Assembly (NCBI GenBank): GCA_905215555.1
Contig: CAJMQU010000005.1
Location: forward strand, 62,001 to 126,000
Direction of reading: 5' to 3'
Origin: an uncultured bacterium
GTDB lineage: Bacteria; Bacteroidota; Bacteroidia; Bacteroidales; Bacteroidaceae
Length of the DNA: 64,000 nt
The translations under genes and the position numbers were made by a program. Of this stretch, positions 19,501 through 26,241 are shown piece by piece; position 1 is the stretch's first letter, and each line of letters begins with the position of its first letter. A model generated the notes under the pieces. That model ran no database searches. It saw only the letters and a program-made list of their open reading frames with translations, and was not told where the DNA came from.

Positions 19501-19526
19501 TGCCGGTATACAGAGAGATGAAGTAA
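16500..19526 (+). CDS. Secreted three-domain hydrolase: alpha/beta hydrolase + SGNH hydrolase + M14 carboxypeptidase
   Basis: A 1008-residue protein with a signal peptide (ending about residue 20), so periplasmic or surface. Three enzyme-like parts follow. Residues about 25-290 resemble an alpha/beta hydrolase with nucleophile GHSAGG (Ser152) and a late His in GIGHHSTG. Residues about 292-500 resemble the SGNH/DUF4886 fold: FIGNSYT (Ser301) and DHSHP (Asp454, His457). Residues about 520-830 form an M14 zinc carboxypeptidase: HGNE (His604, Glu607), DLNRD, DIHEF (His691) and FIEIRG (Glu791, the general base). About 180 residues of unassigned C-terminus remain. All three active sites look intact. 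It is the last gene of the Sus-like operon and probably trims imported peptides and removes acyl groups. The combination is unusual. Confidence 0.82.
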   Translation: MKKLLLLLSVIFLCTGIYASPVLSSGEGKFTYKDYPPFADRPVDVHYYIPASGDVHLMPVVFVFEGADRGYSYLLKTWKREAEKHKFMVFIPHFDLKEYPLCDYQAIGAIDNSNNTVRPVEKLTPALIDKMFEYIKENSGSRRKGYMIYGHSAGGQFVQRFMLFYDSPYVEKAVIASPGWYTFPDTSLDFPYGVRDIPYITPETIKKYLAKPIILQLATGDTIRESYLRKTPEAEAQGRNRYERGNSFYQYLHQIAAEKNWPCHWRKIEEQGIGHHSTGMGKRAVPVMLEDSLRALFIGNSYTQYNHLVRQVQAIAASTGHKLSVKLVEHGGWTLKRHASNPETLDAIREGNWDFVVLQEQSKAPAREKDWVRENVYKPAYSLDSLRRLYNPKGKTVFYMTWGHNIDTYAEMQQRLAESYLEITRRLNARCAPVGIAWKRIRTENPDLMLYNPDHSHPSMQGSYLAANVFCTVFFQKPYTSSYLAGLSCKEALYLQQTAQETVLSNLSLWNIQPSPQPGDVTRQFYPDPERKYTTPTLGKPVEEGLASLFEITQHLQTLADKHPDKVTLANIGNTPQGREIPILYFGTAKEDKKIKVWIQAGMHGNEPAGPEAACLLAGYLLGTPKGVDILKKVSLALIPVANPDGYAFQNRKSGSGFDLNRDQSKSTDPVTLLLKEAYSKWSPEIALDIHEFNPFRKEFGRLRGSQAATAADVLFLPSGHLNISDGIRRLSDGLFREEAEKALAANGYNSGFYFTPNIQNDSLYAIKDAKSPQSSSTYQGLTNAVSLFIEIRGIGLGRTSFARRAECGFVVSRSLLETTAIHHKEVKKNIQKAVRKTCAGKSDVYVTFQPTRTERPVSFIDLSKKERFTENLPTLDALQLKAALVRKRPKAYILPDSCPIQAEKLRTLGIEVEKSRKPFTTTVEKYIVTEYRKSDKEWEKIYPVTVSTRVIKEKKRFAAGCFIVRLAQKNANLAITLLEPESVNGFVNFDVIHTGAGQELPVYREMK

Positions 19527-19543
19527 CCAGTTACAAGTGACAA

Positions 19544-19587
19544 GATGCCCTCGCATAACGACTGAGATGCCCTCGCATAATGACTGA
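19544..19587. repeat. 22-bp tandem duplication
   Basis: Two head-to-tail copies of a 22-base unit (19544-19565 and 19566-19587), starting GATGCCCTCGCATAA and differing at one position (C or T before GACTGA). It lies just after the three-domain hydrolase gene, in non-coding DNA. Confidence 0.85.
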
Positions 19588-19675
19588 GGGTACCTCAAAC
19601 AACATCTCAGGTCAGGTGTAAATATAGAAGATAAACTTCAAGTGTCGGTTTAACTCATAACCGTACGAGAAGGAA

Positions 19676-19762
19676 TTAAATATATTGCTTAGGCGTCACT
19701 CCAAACTCCGCCTGAAAGTACTTGAGGAAGTAAGAATGATTGGAAAAACCAACCATTGCAAC
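19676..19762 (-). pseudogene. Remnant of an AraC-family DNA-binding domain
   Basis: On the minus strand, the 28 codons before a TAA at 19676-19678 read as the end of an AraC-type helix-turn-helix: VAMVGFSNHSYFLKYFQAEF then GVTPKQYI and stop. This matches the second AraC helix-turn-helix and its closing GVTP-YR element. Upstream the frame loses all similarity and no start is present, so only the last part survives. In Bacteroides such domains often end hybrid two-component regulators of Sus loci; this may be the lost regulator of a neighbouring locus. Confidence 0.7.
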
Positions 19763-19797
19763 AAATTGTCTGCCCCAACGTTTTTATCAATGAAGGA

Positions 19798-19811
19798 TGC
19801 AAACGTTTGCA
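19798..19811. promoter_or_regulatory. LacI-family operator palindrome
   Basis: TGCAAACGTTTGCA is a perfect 14-base palindrome with the central CG typical of LacI/GalR/CcpA-type operators. It lies 94 bases before the -33 element of the lacI-type gene and 155 before its start codon, so it is a good candidate for autoregulation or for control of the transporter-GH65 genes. No second copy is seen upstream of either of those genes. Confidence 0.65.
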
Positions 19812-19904
19812 CTATTCTATAACCCGATAAATCTCAACGAAGAAGCTTTTTCACCTCCATTCCTCTATTTTTGTAATCGGATTAGCTCGCTTTACATTTT
19901 TTAG

Positions 19905-19936
19905 TTTGGCAACTATCCCTATTTGAATTACCTTTG
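19905..19936 (+). promoter_or_regulatory. Bacteroides promoter for the LacI-family gene
   Basis: TTTG (19905-19908), a 20-base spacer, then TACCTTTG (19929-19936): an exact match to the Bacteroides -33/-7 pattern. It shows that translation starts at the ATG at 19953, because the in-frame TTG at 19923 lies upstream of the -7 box. Confidence 0.75.
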
Positions 19937-19952
19937 GGACAATTTATATACC

Positions 19953-20960
19953 ATGAATAAACCGCAGATAACCATCAAGGATATTGCCCGGGCGTTGAAC
20001 GTCTCCCCGTCCACAGTATCGAGGGCGCTGAAAGACAACCCGGATATCAGTAAGGAAACCCGTGACCTTATACATGCGTATGCCCGAGAGCATAACTACA
20101 AACCCAACGTACTTGCAGTTAATCTTCGTGCCAGCCGCTCGAATACAATTGGCGTAATTGTACCCCAGTTAGTGCATCACTTTTTCTCGTGCGTACTGAG
20201 CGGAATAGAGAAAGCTGCGGGCAAAGCAGGGTATAATATTCTGGTAGCGCAAAGCAACGAATCTTACGAACAGGAGGTAAAGATAGTACACTCATTCCTT
20301 GCCGCCCGCGTCTGTGGCGTGATTGCTTCACTGGCAAAAAACACTTCCCAATACGACCATTATCAGGAGCTGCTGAACAACAACATCCCCATTGTATTCT
20401 ACGACCGCATCTGTACGGGACTTAAGACGGAACGTGTGGTAGTGGATGATTACGCCGGTTCGTTCGCTGCCGTGGAGTATATGATACAGACCGGATGCAA
20501 GCGTATCTTGTTTTATGGCGCAGCGCCTCATCTGGAAATCACCAAGAACCGCCGGAACGGGTATCTGGATGCTATGAAAAAGTATAAAATTCCCGTGGAC
20601 GACAGCATGATCATGCTGTGCGACACGCGTGAACGAGCCATAGCCATCACCCCGGATATTCTGGAAGGCCCTGTCCATCCGGATGGTTTCTTCGCCATCA
20701 ACGATGAAACCGCCTCAGGAATTCTTTATGCCTGCAAGCTGGTAGGGAAAAGAGTTCCCGACGAGGTATCCATCTGCGGATTCACCGACGGAGCCATTGC
20801 CCAAAGCACCGACCCGAAGCTGACAACCGTGGAACAGCATGGTGAGGAAGTAGGGAAAAGCGCTTTCAGCATTCTGACGGAGAAGCTGGAAGGGGGTGAG
20901 GAAAAAAGTAGCAATAAGATTGTGAGAACGAACCTGGTGGTGAGGGGAACGACGAAATGA
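19953..20960 (+). CDS. LacI/GalR family transcriptional regulator
   Basis: A cytoplasmic DNA-binding protein of 335 residues. The N-terminal helix-turn-helix and hinge helix are clear: ITIKDIARALNVSPSTVSRA, then NPDISKETR and the hinge NLRASRSNTIGVIVP. The sugar-binding periplasmic-binding-protein-like domain follows (ASLAKNTS, VVVDDYAGSFAAVEYMI, DGFFAINDETASGIL, EVSICGFTDG). It is followed after 41 bases by a sugar transporter and then a GH65 phosphorylase, whose genes it probably represses until an alpha-glucoside-derived sugar binds. A perfect operator-like palindrome lies upstream. Confidence 0.93.
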   Translation: MNKPQITIKDIARALNVSPSTVSRALKDNPDISKETRDLIHAYAREHNYKPNVLAVNLRASRSNTIGVIVPQLVHHFFSCVLSGIEKAAGKAGYNILVAQSNESYEQEVKIVHSFLAARVCGVIASLAKNTSQYDHYQELLNNNIPIVFYDRICTGLKTERVVVDDYAGSFAAVEYMIQTGCKRILFYGAAPHLEITKNRRNGYLDAMKKYKIPVDDSMIMLCDTRERAIAITPDILEGPVHPDGFFAINDETASGILYACKLVGKRVPDEVSICGFTDGAIAQSTDPKLTTVEQHGEEVGKSAFSILTEKLEGGEEKSSNKIVRTNLVVRGTTK

Positions 20961-21001
20961 GAAAAAGAAGCAGATTATAATGTCTAATACCAAATATAAG
21001 A

Positions 21002-22378
21002 ATGAAAGTAAAACCCGATTTGAGCTTTTGGAAGTTGTGGAACATCAGCTTCGGCTTTTTTGGCGTACAGATTGCATACGCCTTGCAGAGTGCAAACATC
21101 AGCCGCATTTTTGCGACACTGGGGGCAGACCCGCATAGTTTAAGTTATTTCTGGATACTGCCACCGCTGGCAGGTATCATTGTACAACCCATCGTGGGTG
21201 CTGCAAGCGACAAGACATGGACGCGCTTCGGACGACGTATCCCTTACTTGTTCGTCGGCTCGTTGATAGCCGTACTGGTGATGTGCCTGTTGCCCAATGC
21301 CGGTAGTTTCGGCATGGCAGTAAGCACGGCAATGATATTCGGACTCGTATCGTTGATGTTCCTCGACACCTCCATCAATATGGCAATGCAGCCGTTCAAA
21401 ATGATGGTGGGCGACATGGTGAATGAAAAGCAGAAAGGACTGGCCTATTCAATCCAAAGCTTCCTGTGTAATGCCGGCAGCCTCGTGGGCTTCCTGTTCC
21501 CGTTCATCTTCACCTGGATCGGCATCAGCAACGTAGCTCCACAAGGCGTAGTACCCGACTCCGTGATTTATTCTTTCTATATCGGAGCCGCCATCCTGAT
21601 ACTCTGTGTTATCTATACCACGGTGAAAGTAAAGGAAATGCCGCCTGCCGAATATGCCGAATACCACGGCATCACCGAAGAGGAAGAGAAAGAAAAGATC
21701 AATATGTTGAAACTGCTGGTGAAAGCCCCGAAAGCTTTCTGGACAGTAGGTCTGGTTCAGTTCTTCTGCTGGTTTGCTTTCATGTTCATGTGGACGTATA
21801 CCAACGGCAGTGTAGCCGCTAATGTGTTTGATACTCCTACCGTAGAAACTGTAGTGAACGGAGTCGGCAAAGTTATGCTGGACACCAAGAGCATCCAATA
21901 TCAGAATGCTGCCGACTGGGTTGGCGTATTGTTTGCCGTACAGGCCATCGGCTCTGTGCTGTGGGCTGTCTGCATCCCATTGTTCAAGGACCGCAAACTT
22001 ATCTACTCTCTAAGCCTGGTACTGGGCGGATTAGGTTTCATCTCCACCTATTTTGTTCATAACCAATATGTATTGTTCATCTCCTTCTTACTGATCGGTT
22101 GCGCATGGGCCGCCATGCTGGCGTTGCCTTTCACCATCCTGACCAACGCACTGAGTGGCGGACACATGGGAACTTATCTGGGTCTGTTCAACGGAACGAT
22201 CTGCATCCCGCAGATTGTGGCTGCCTCACTTGGTGGAAGCATTCTTGCCCTGTTCACCCCCAAAGGTATGCTGCCCCCCGAAATCAATATGCTGGTCATG
22301 GCAGGCGTGATGCTGATTCTCGGTGCCGTTTGTGTATATTTAATCAAAGAGACTAAAGGAGAGCAAGCGAAAGCATAA
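21002..22378 (+). CDS. MFS sugar transporter, SLC45/GPH-like
   Basis: A 458-residue inner membrane protein with about 12 spans. The opening LSFWKLWNISFGFFGVQ, then IVQPIVGAASDKTWTRFGRR (the MFS loop 2-3 motif), and SLMFLDTSINMAMQPFKMMV are typical of the SLC45/sucrose-maltose type carriers of Bacteroides. It probably brings a disaccharide into the cytoplasm by cation symport for the GH65 phosphorylase encoded next. It follows the LacI-type gene by 41 bases and is likely in the same transcript. The exact sugar cannot be read from the sequence. Confidence 0.87.
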   Translation: MKVKPDLSFWKLWNISFGFFGVQIAYALQSANISRIFATLGADPHSLSYFWILPPLAGIIVQPIVGAASDKTWTRFGRRIPYLFVGSLIAVLVMCLLPNAGSFGMAVSTAMIFGLVSLMFLDTSINMAMQPFKMMVGDMVNEKQKGLAYSIQSFLCNAGSLVGFLFPFIFTWIGISNVAPQGVVPDSVIYSFYIGAAILILCVIYTTVKVKEMPPAEYAEYHGITEEEEKEKINMLKLLVKAPKAFWTVGLVQFFCWFAFMFMWTYTNGSVAANVFDTPTVETVVNGVGKVMLDTKSIQYQNAADWVGVLFAVQAIGSVLWAVCIPLFKDRKLIYSLSLVLGGLGFISTYFVHNQYVLFISFLLIGCAWAAMLALPFTILTNALSGGHMGTYLGLFNGTICIPQIVAASLGGSILALFTPKGMLPPEINMLVMAGVMLILGAVCVYLIKETKGEQAKA

Positions 22379-22404
22379 TCCTTGCGAACGATGATACACC
22401 AAAT

Positions 22405-22536
22405 GATTTGAACACAGAGGCACAGAGCTTTCAAAGAATACGTATAGGCGCTTCTCCGGTATCGAAGAGAGAACAGAGAGTAACGGGTCCTTCCTTTTGA
22501 AAAAGCTCTGCACCTCTGTGTCTCCGCGTTCAAATC
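22405..22536. repeat. Imperfect inverted repeat of the 'cacagaggcacagag' type
   Basis: The left arm begins GATTTGAACACAGAGGCACA at 22405 and runs through GAGCTTTCAAA to 22435. The right arm runs from about 22496 to 22536 and, read on the opposite strand, begins GATTTGAACGCGGAGACACA and contains GCAGAGCTTTTTCAAA. The arms pair with a few gaps around about 60 bases. It sits between the transporter and GH65 genes. Similar CAGAG-rich elements are scattered in many bacterial genomes. Confidence 0.7.
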
Positions 22537-22608
22537 TGATTAAATTCTTTTCTTTTCAATACAAGCAATCTCATCACCGGACTAAATAACGTCTTCTTTT
22601 TCCTCTTT

Positions 22609-22641
22609 TTTGTCGTTTATCCGTTTATTTGTTTATCTTTA
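22609..22641 (+). promoter_or_regulatory. Bacteroides promoter for the GH65 gene
   Basis: TTTG at 22609-22612, a 21-base spacer and TATCTTTA at 22634-22641 (one mismatch to TAnnTTTG). The GH65 start at 22671 follows by 29 bases. This suggests the phosphorylase has its own promoter, and it argues against the in-frame upstream start at 22629. Confidence 0.6.
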
Positions 22642-22670
22642 CGGCCATAATCACCAACGAAATACACGTC

Positions 22671-24983
22671 ATGAAAAGATACCTTAAAACCGATGAATGG
22701 AATATTATTGAAGACCACTTTCACGCCGATAACCTGAGAATGTCCGAAAGTATATTCAGCCTTGGGAACGGACGCTTCGGACAACGGGGAAATTTTGAAG
22801 AACCTTATTCAAGCGATTCATATCGCGGCTCGTTCGTAGCCGGTATCACCTTTCTGGATAGAACACGCGTAGGTTGGTGGAAGAATGGCTTTCCTGCTTT
22901 CTACACCCGCATCCCCAATGCAGCGGACTGGGCGCGCGTCAGCCTGCGGCTCATCGATGAAGAATTAGATCTGGCCCAATGGGACGTAAACAGTTTCAAC
23001 CGCCGGCTCGACATGAAAGCGGGCATCTCCTACCGCGACTTTGAAGTGACTTCTCCCAGAGGAAACCAGTTGCGCATACATGTGGAGCACATCAATAATA
23101 TGGCACATCCCAATTTATGCCTGGTGAAGTATAGCGTCACTTCTATTAACTATACCGGCAAGCTATCCCTCATCCCCTCCCTGAACGCCATAATAACGAA
23201 CAAGGATGACGAACCGGACGAGAAGATATGGAATATCCTACGTTCCGGCATCACCAAAGATTGTGCCTACCTATGGACGCAAACCCGGCGGGAAGACGCA
23301 CAAGTGTGCTACGCCATGACCTACCAGTTCCTCAAGAACGGCAAAGAAACCACATCCAACCCCATACGGATTGAAAAGGAAAAGCAAACCGGATTCAGCC
23401 TCGGAGCAGATATGAAACCGGGAGATAACGTCACGCTTATCAAATATACCGCCATCACTTCATCACTCTATTACGAACGCCAGGATCTGGTTGACCACTC
23501 CATCGCTGAGGCCCGCCAAGCTAAAGTTTCCGGTTGGGACACATTGTCCGGTGACCATCAGCAAGCCTGGAGCGATATATGGAACGAAATGGACGTAACC
23601 ATCGAAGGCGACCCGGAAGCACAACAGGGTATCCGGTATAACATTTTCCAACTATGCCAGACCTATCGTGGAGACGACCCGCGTCTGAACATCAGTCCCA
23701 AAGGATTCACCGGTGAAAAGTATGGAGGAAACACCTACTGGAACACGGAACTTTGCTGCGTGCCGTTCTTCCTGCTTTCCACTCCGAGGGAGATTGTGAA
23801 GAACCTCTTGATATACCGCTACAACCAGCTTCCAAAAGCCATAGAGAATGCCCGGAAACTGGGTTTCAAAGATGGTGCCGCACTGTTTCCGCAGGTGACC
23901 AGCAACGGCGAAGAGTGTCACAGCGAATGGGAAATCACCTTCGAAGAAATACACCGCAACAACATCATCGTATACGCCATTGCACAACATGCCATACTGA
24001 CGGGAAACAAAGATTACATCGCCAGATATGGTCTGGAAGTGATGATTGCCGTCTCCCGCTTCTGGAGTCAGCGTGTATCCTTCTCAAAACCGAAACAAAA
24101 GTACGTGATATTAGGCGTGACAGGACCGGATGAATACGAAAACAACGTGGACAACAACTGGTATACCAACTATTCGTGTATGCAATGCCTGCAGATAACA
24201 CTCAGATGTCTTGAAATCATCGCCGGAGAATATCCGGACGAATATGCACGTATCCGCCGTGTCACCAACCTCCGCCAACAGGAAGAGACGGAACGCTGGC
24301 GCGATATCATTGCCCACATGTACTTGCCGGAAGATAAGGAGCTGGGGATTTTCATACAGAACGACGGCTATCTGGACAAGGAATTGAAAAGCACCGATGC
24401 CATCCCACCCGAAGAACGCCCCATCAACCAGCACTGGTCCTGGGACCGCATCCTGCGTTCATGCTATATCAAGCAAAGCGATGTTTTACTGGGTTTATAC
24501 CTGTTTTATTTCCATTTCGATAAAGAAACGATCCGTCGCAATTTCGAGTTTTACGAAGCTATGACGGTACATGAATCTTCGCTCTCTCCGCATATCCATG
24601 CCATTCTTGCCGCCCGCATCGGTGAGGTGGAACGTGCCTATCAGCTTTTCATGCACACCACCCGCCTCGACCTGGATGACTACAACAACGAAACACATCA
24701 GGGACTACACATCACCAGTATGCCGGGCAGCTGGCTTGCCATTGTAAGGGGATTTGCCGGACTGGAAGTACAGGAAAACAAATTGTGCTTCTCTCCCGTC
24801 ATACCGGAGAAATGGAAAAGTTATTCATTCCAGGTGAATTACCAGGGACGCACGCTATACATACAAGTGGGAAAGGAAATAAAAATCTCACTGATTGCCG
24901 GAGAAGGACTGAACATACAAGTATACCAGAACGTTTATAGCCTGAAAGCAGGCACTGACTTGAAACTCAAAATAGAAGACTAA
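22671..24983 (+). CDS. Glycoside hydrolase family 65 disaccharide phosphorylase
   Basis: A cytoplasmic enzyme of 770 residues. GH65 enzymes split alpha-glucosides such as maltose, kojibiose, nigerose or trehalose with phosphate, giving beta-glucose 1-phosphate. Visible are the N-terminal beta-sandwich start (DEWNIIEDHFHADNLRMSES, LGNGRFGQRGNFEE), and the catalytic region CHSEWEITFEEIHRNN, with Glu421 of EWE as the likely general acid. VTGPDEYENNVDNNWYTN and the late TTRLDLDDYNNETHQGLHI are also family blocks. The EWEITFEEIHRN form is nearest to maltose-type phosphorylases, but specificity is not certain. The usual partner beta-phosphoglucomutase is absent from the window. A strong terminator follows. 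Confidence 0.9.
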   Translation: MKRYLKTDEWNIIEDHFHADNLRMSESIFSLGNGRFGQRGNFEEPYSSDSYRGSFVAGITFLDRTRVGWWKNGFPAFYTRIPNAADWARVSLRLIDEELDLAQWDVNSFNRRLDMKAGISYRDFEVTSPRGNQLRIHVEHINNMAHPNLCLVKYSVTSINYTGKLSLIPSLNAIITNKDDEPDEKIWNILRSGITKDCAYLWTQTRREDAQVCYAMTYQFLKNGKETTSNPIRIEKEKQTGFSLGADMKPGDNVTLIKYTAITSSLYYERQDLVDHSIAEARQAKVSGWDTLSGDHQQAWSDIWNEMDVTIEGDPEAQQGIRYNIFQLCQTYRGDDPRLNISPKGFTGEKYGGNTYWNTELCCVPFFLLSTPREIVKNLLIYRYNQLPKAIENARKLGFKDGAALFPQVTSNGEECHSEWEITFEEIHRNNIIVYAIAQHAILTGNKDYIARYGLEVMIAVSRFWSQRVSFSKPKQKYVILGVTGPDEYENNVDNNWYTNYSCMQCLQITLRCLEIIAGEYPDEYARIRRVTNLRQQEETERWRDIIAHMYLPEDKELGIFIQNDGYLDKELKSTDAIPPEERPINQHWSWDRILRSCYIKQSDVLLGLYLFYFHFDKETIRRNFEFYEAMTVHESSLSPHIHAILAARIGEVERAYQLFMHTTRLDLDDYNNETHQGLHITSMPGSWLAIVRGFAGLEVQENKLCFSPVIPEKWKSYSFQVNYQGRTLYIQVGKEIKISLIAGEGLNIQVYQNVYSLKAGTDLKLKIED

Positions 24984-25017
24984 AGTCTGCGCGTGCCATA
25001 ACAAAGCACAATAATAG

Positions 25018-25051
25018 AAACCGGGAAAACATTCTGCTGTTTTTCCGGTTT
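25018..25051 (+). terminator. Intrinsic terminator after the GH65 gene
   Basis: Arms AAACCGGGAAAACA (25018-25031) and TGTTTTTCCGGTTT (25038-25051) form a long stem with a six-base loop, one mismatch. It separates the GH65 gene from the efflux operon. Confidence 0.75.
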
Positions 25052-25080
25052 TATGCATTATACCTAAACGAACAACTTAT

Positions 25081-26133
25081 ATGAAGAAAATCTATCTGTT
25101 CGCCCTTGCCGCGACGCTGCTTGTCACGTCGTGCGGGCAAAAAAAGGAGGGTGAGACTACCCTTATCCGGCCGGTCAAAACAACGACCGTCAGTTCCCAA
25201 TCGGTCATCCGGAAAGACTTCTCCGGAATAGTAGAAGCTGTGGAATACGTAAAACTGGCCTTTCGCGTCAACGGACAAGTCATAAACCTGCCTGTTGTGG
25301 AAGGACAGCGGGTGAAGAAAGGGCAATTGATCGCTGCCATCGATCCGCGCGACCTCTCCCTGCAATATGCCGCCGACAAGGCTGCTTACGAAACTGCCGC
25401 GGCACAAGTGGAGCGTAACAAGCGCCTGCTGGGGCGCCAAGCCATCTCCGTGCAGGAGTACGAAATCAGTGTAGCCAATTACCAGAAAGCAAAGTCGGCC
25501 TATGAGTTATCCGGCAACAACATGAGGGATACAAAGCTGACCGCTCCGTTCGACGGTTCCATCGAGAAGCGTCTGGTGGAGAATTATCAGCGTGTCAACT
25601 CCGGCGAAGGCATCGTGCAATTGGTGAATACCCAAAAGCTTCGCATCAAATTCACCGTACCGGATGATTATCTGTATCTGCTTCGAGCAAAAGATGTGAC
25701 GTTCCGGGTGGCATTCGACAGCTATCCGGGAGTGACATTCAACGCACGCCTGGAAGAATATCTGGATATCTCGACGGATGGAACGGGAATACCGGTGACT
25801 ATCAAAATAGATGATGCAGCCTTCGACCGCAACCTGTATGATGTGAAGCCCGGATTTACATGTAAGATCAAACTGGCTTCGGACGTTGCCCCGTTCCTGG
25901 AAGAAAAGCTGATGAATGTTCCGCTCAGTGCCCTCTTTGGCGAGAGTGAGAACCCCAAAACGTATGTATGGGTGGTGAAGGACGGCAAGGCAAACCGACG
26001 GGAAGTGACAGTATATTCTCCGACAGGCGAAGCCAATGTTCTGATTTCAGCCGGACTGCAACCGGGAGAAAGTGTCGTGATAGCCGGAGTGCACCAATTG
26101 GTGGAAGGCCAAACGGTGAAGGTTATCGAGTGA
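25081..26133 (+). CDS. RND efflux periplasmic adaptor (HlyD/AcrA type), lipoprotein
   Basis: A 350-residue membrane fusion protein that links the RND pump with the outer membrane channel. The signal ends in a lipobox LVTSC with the lipidated Cys at residue 18. The biotinyl-lipoyl-like half motifs FRVNGQVINLPVVEGQRVKKGQLI and KLTAPFDGSIEKRLVENYQ-RVNSGEG flank an alpha-helical hairpin, and beta-barrel and membrane-proximal parts follow. First gene of a three-gene operon with the pump and a TolC-like protein. The substrate is unknown; no regulator is adjacent. Confidence 0.92.
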   Translation: MKKIYLFALAATLLVTSCGQKKEGETTLIRPVKTTTVSSQSVIRKDFSGIVEAVEYVKLAFRVNGQVINLPVVEGQRVKKGQLIAAIDPRDLSLQYAADKAAYETAAAQVERNKRLLGRQAISVQEYEISVANYQKAKSAYELSGNNMRDTKLTAPFDGSIEKRLVENYQRVNSGEGIVQLVNTQKLRIKFTVPDDYLYLLRAKDVTFRVAFDSYPGVTFNARLEEYLDISTDGTGIPVTIKIDDAAFDRNLYDVKPGFTCKIKLASDVAPFLEEKLMNVPLSALFGESENPKTYVWVVKDGKANRREVTVYSPTGEANVLISAGLQPGESVVIAGVHQLVEGQTVKVIE

Positions 26134-26241
26134 TAAAAATCTTTCGCCCACAGATACAGTACAGCAGCCTGTAGCACATCGCTTATCGCGCTTTGCGCAA
26201 TAAACTATCATTCAACAATTCGGAACATAAATATTAATAGT

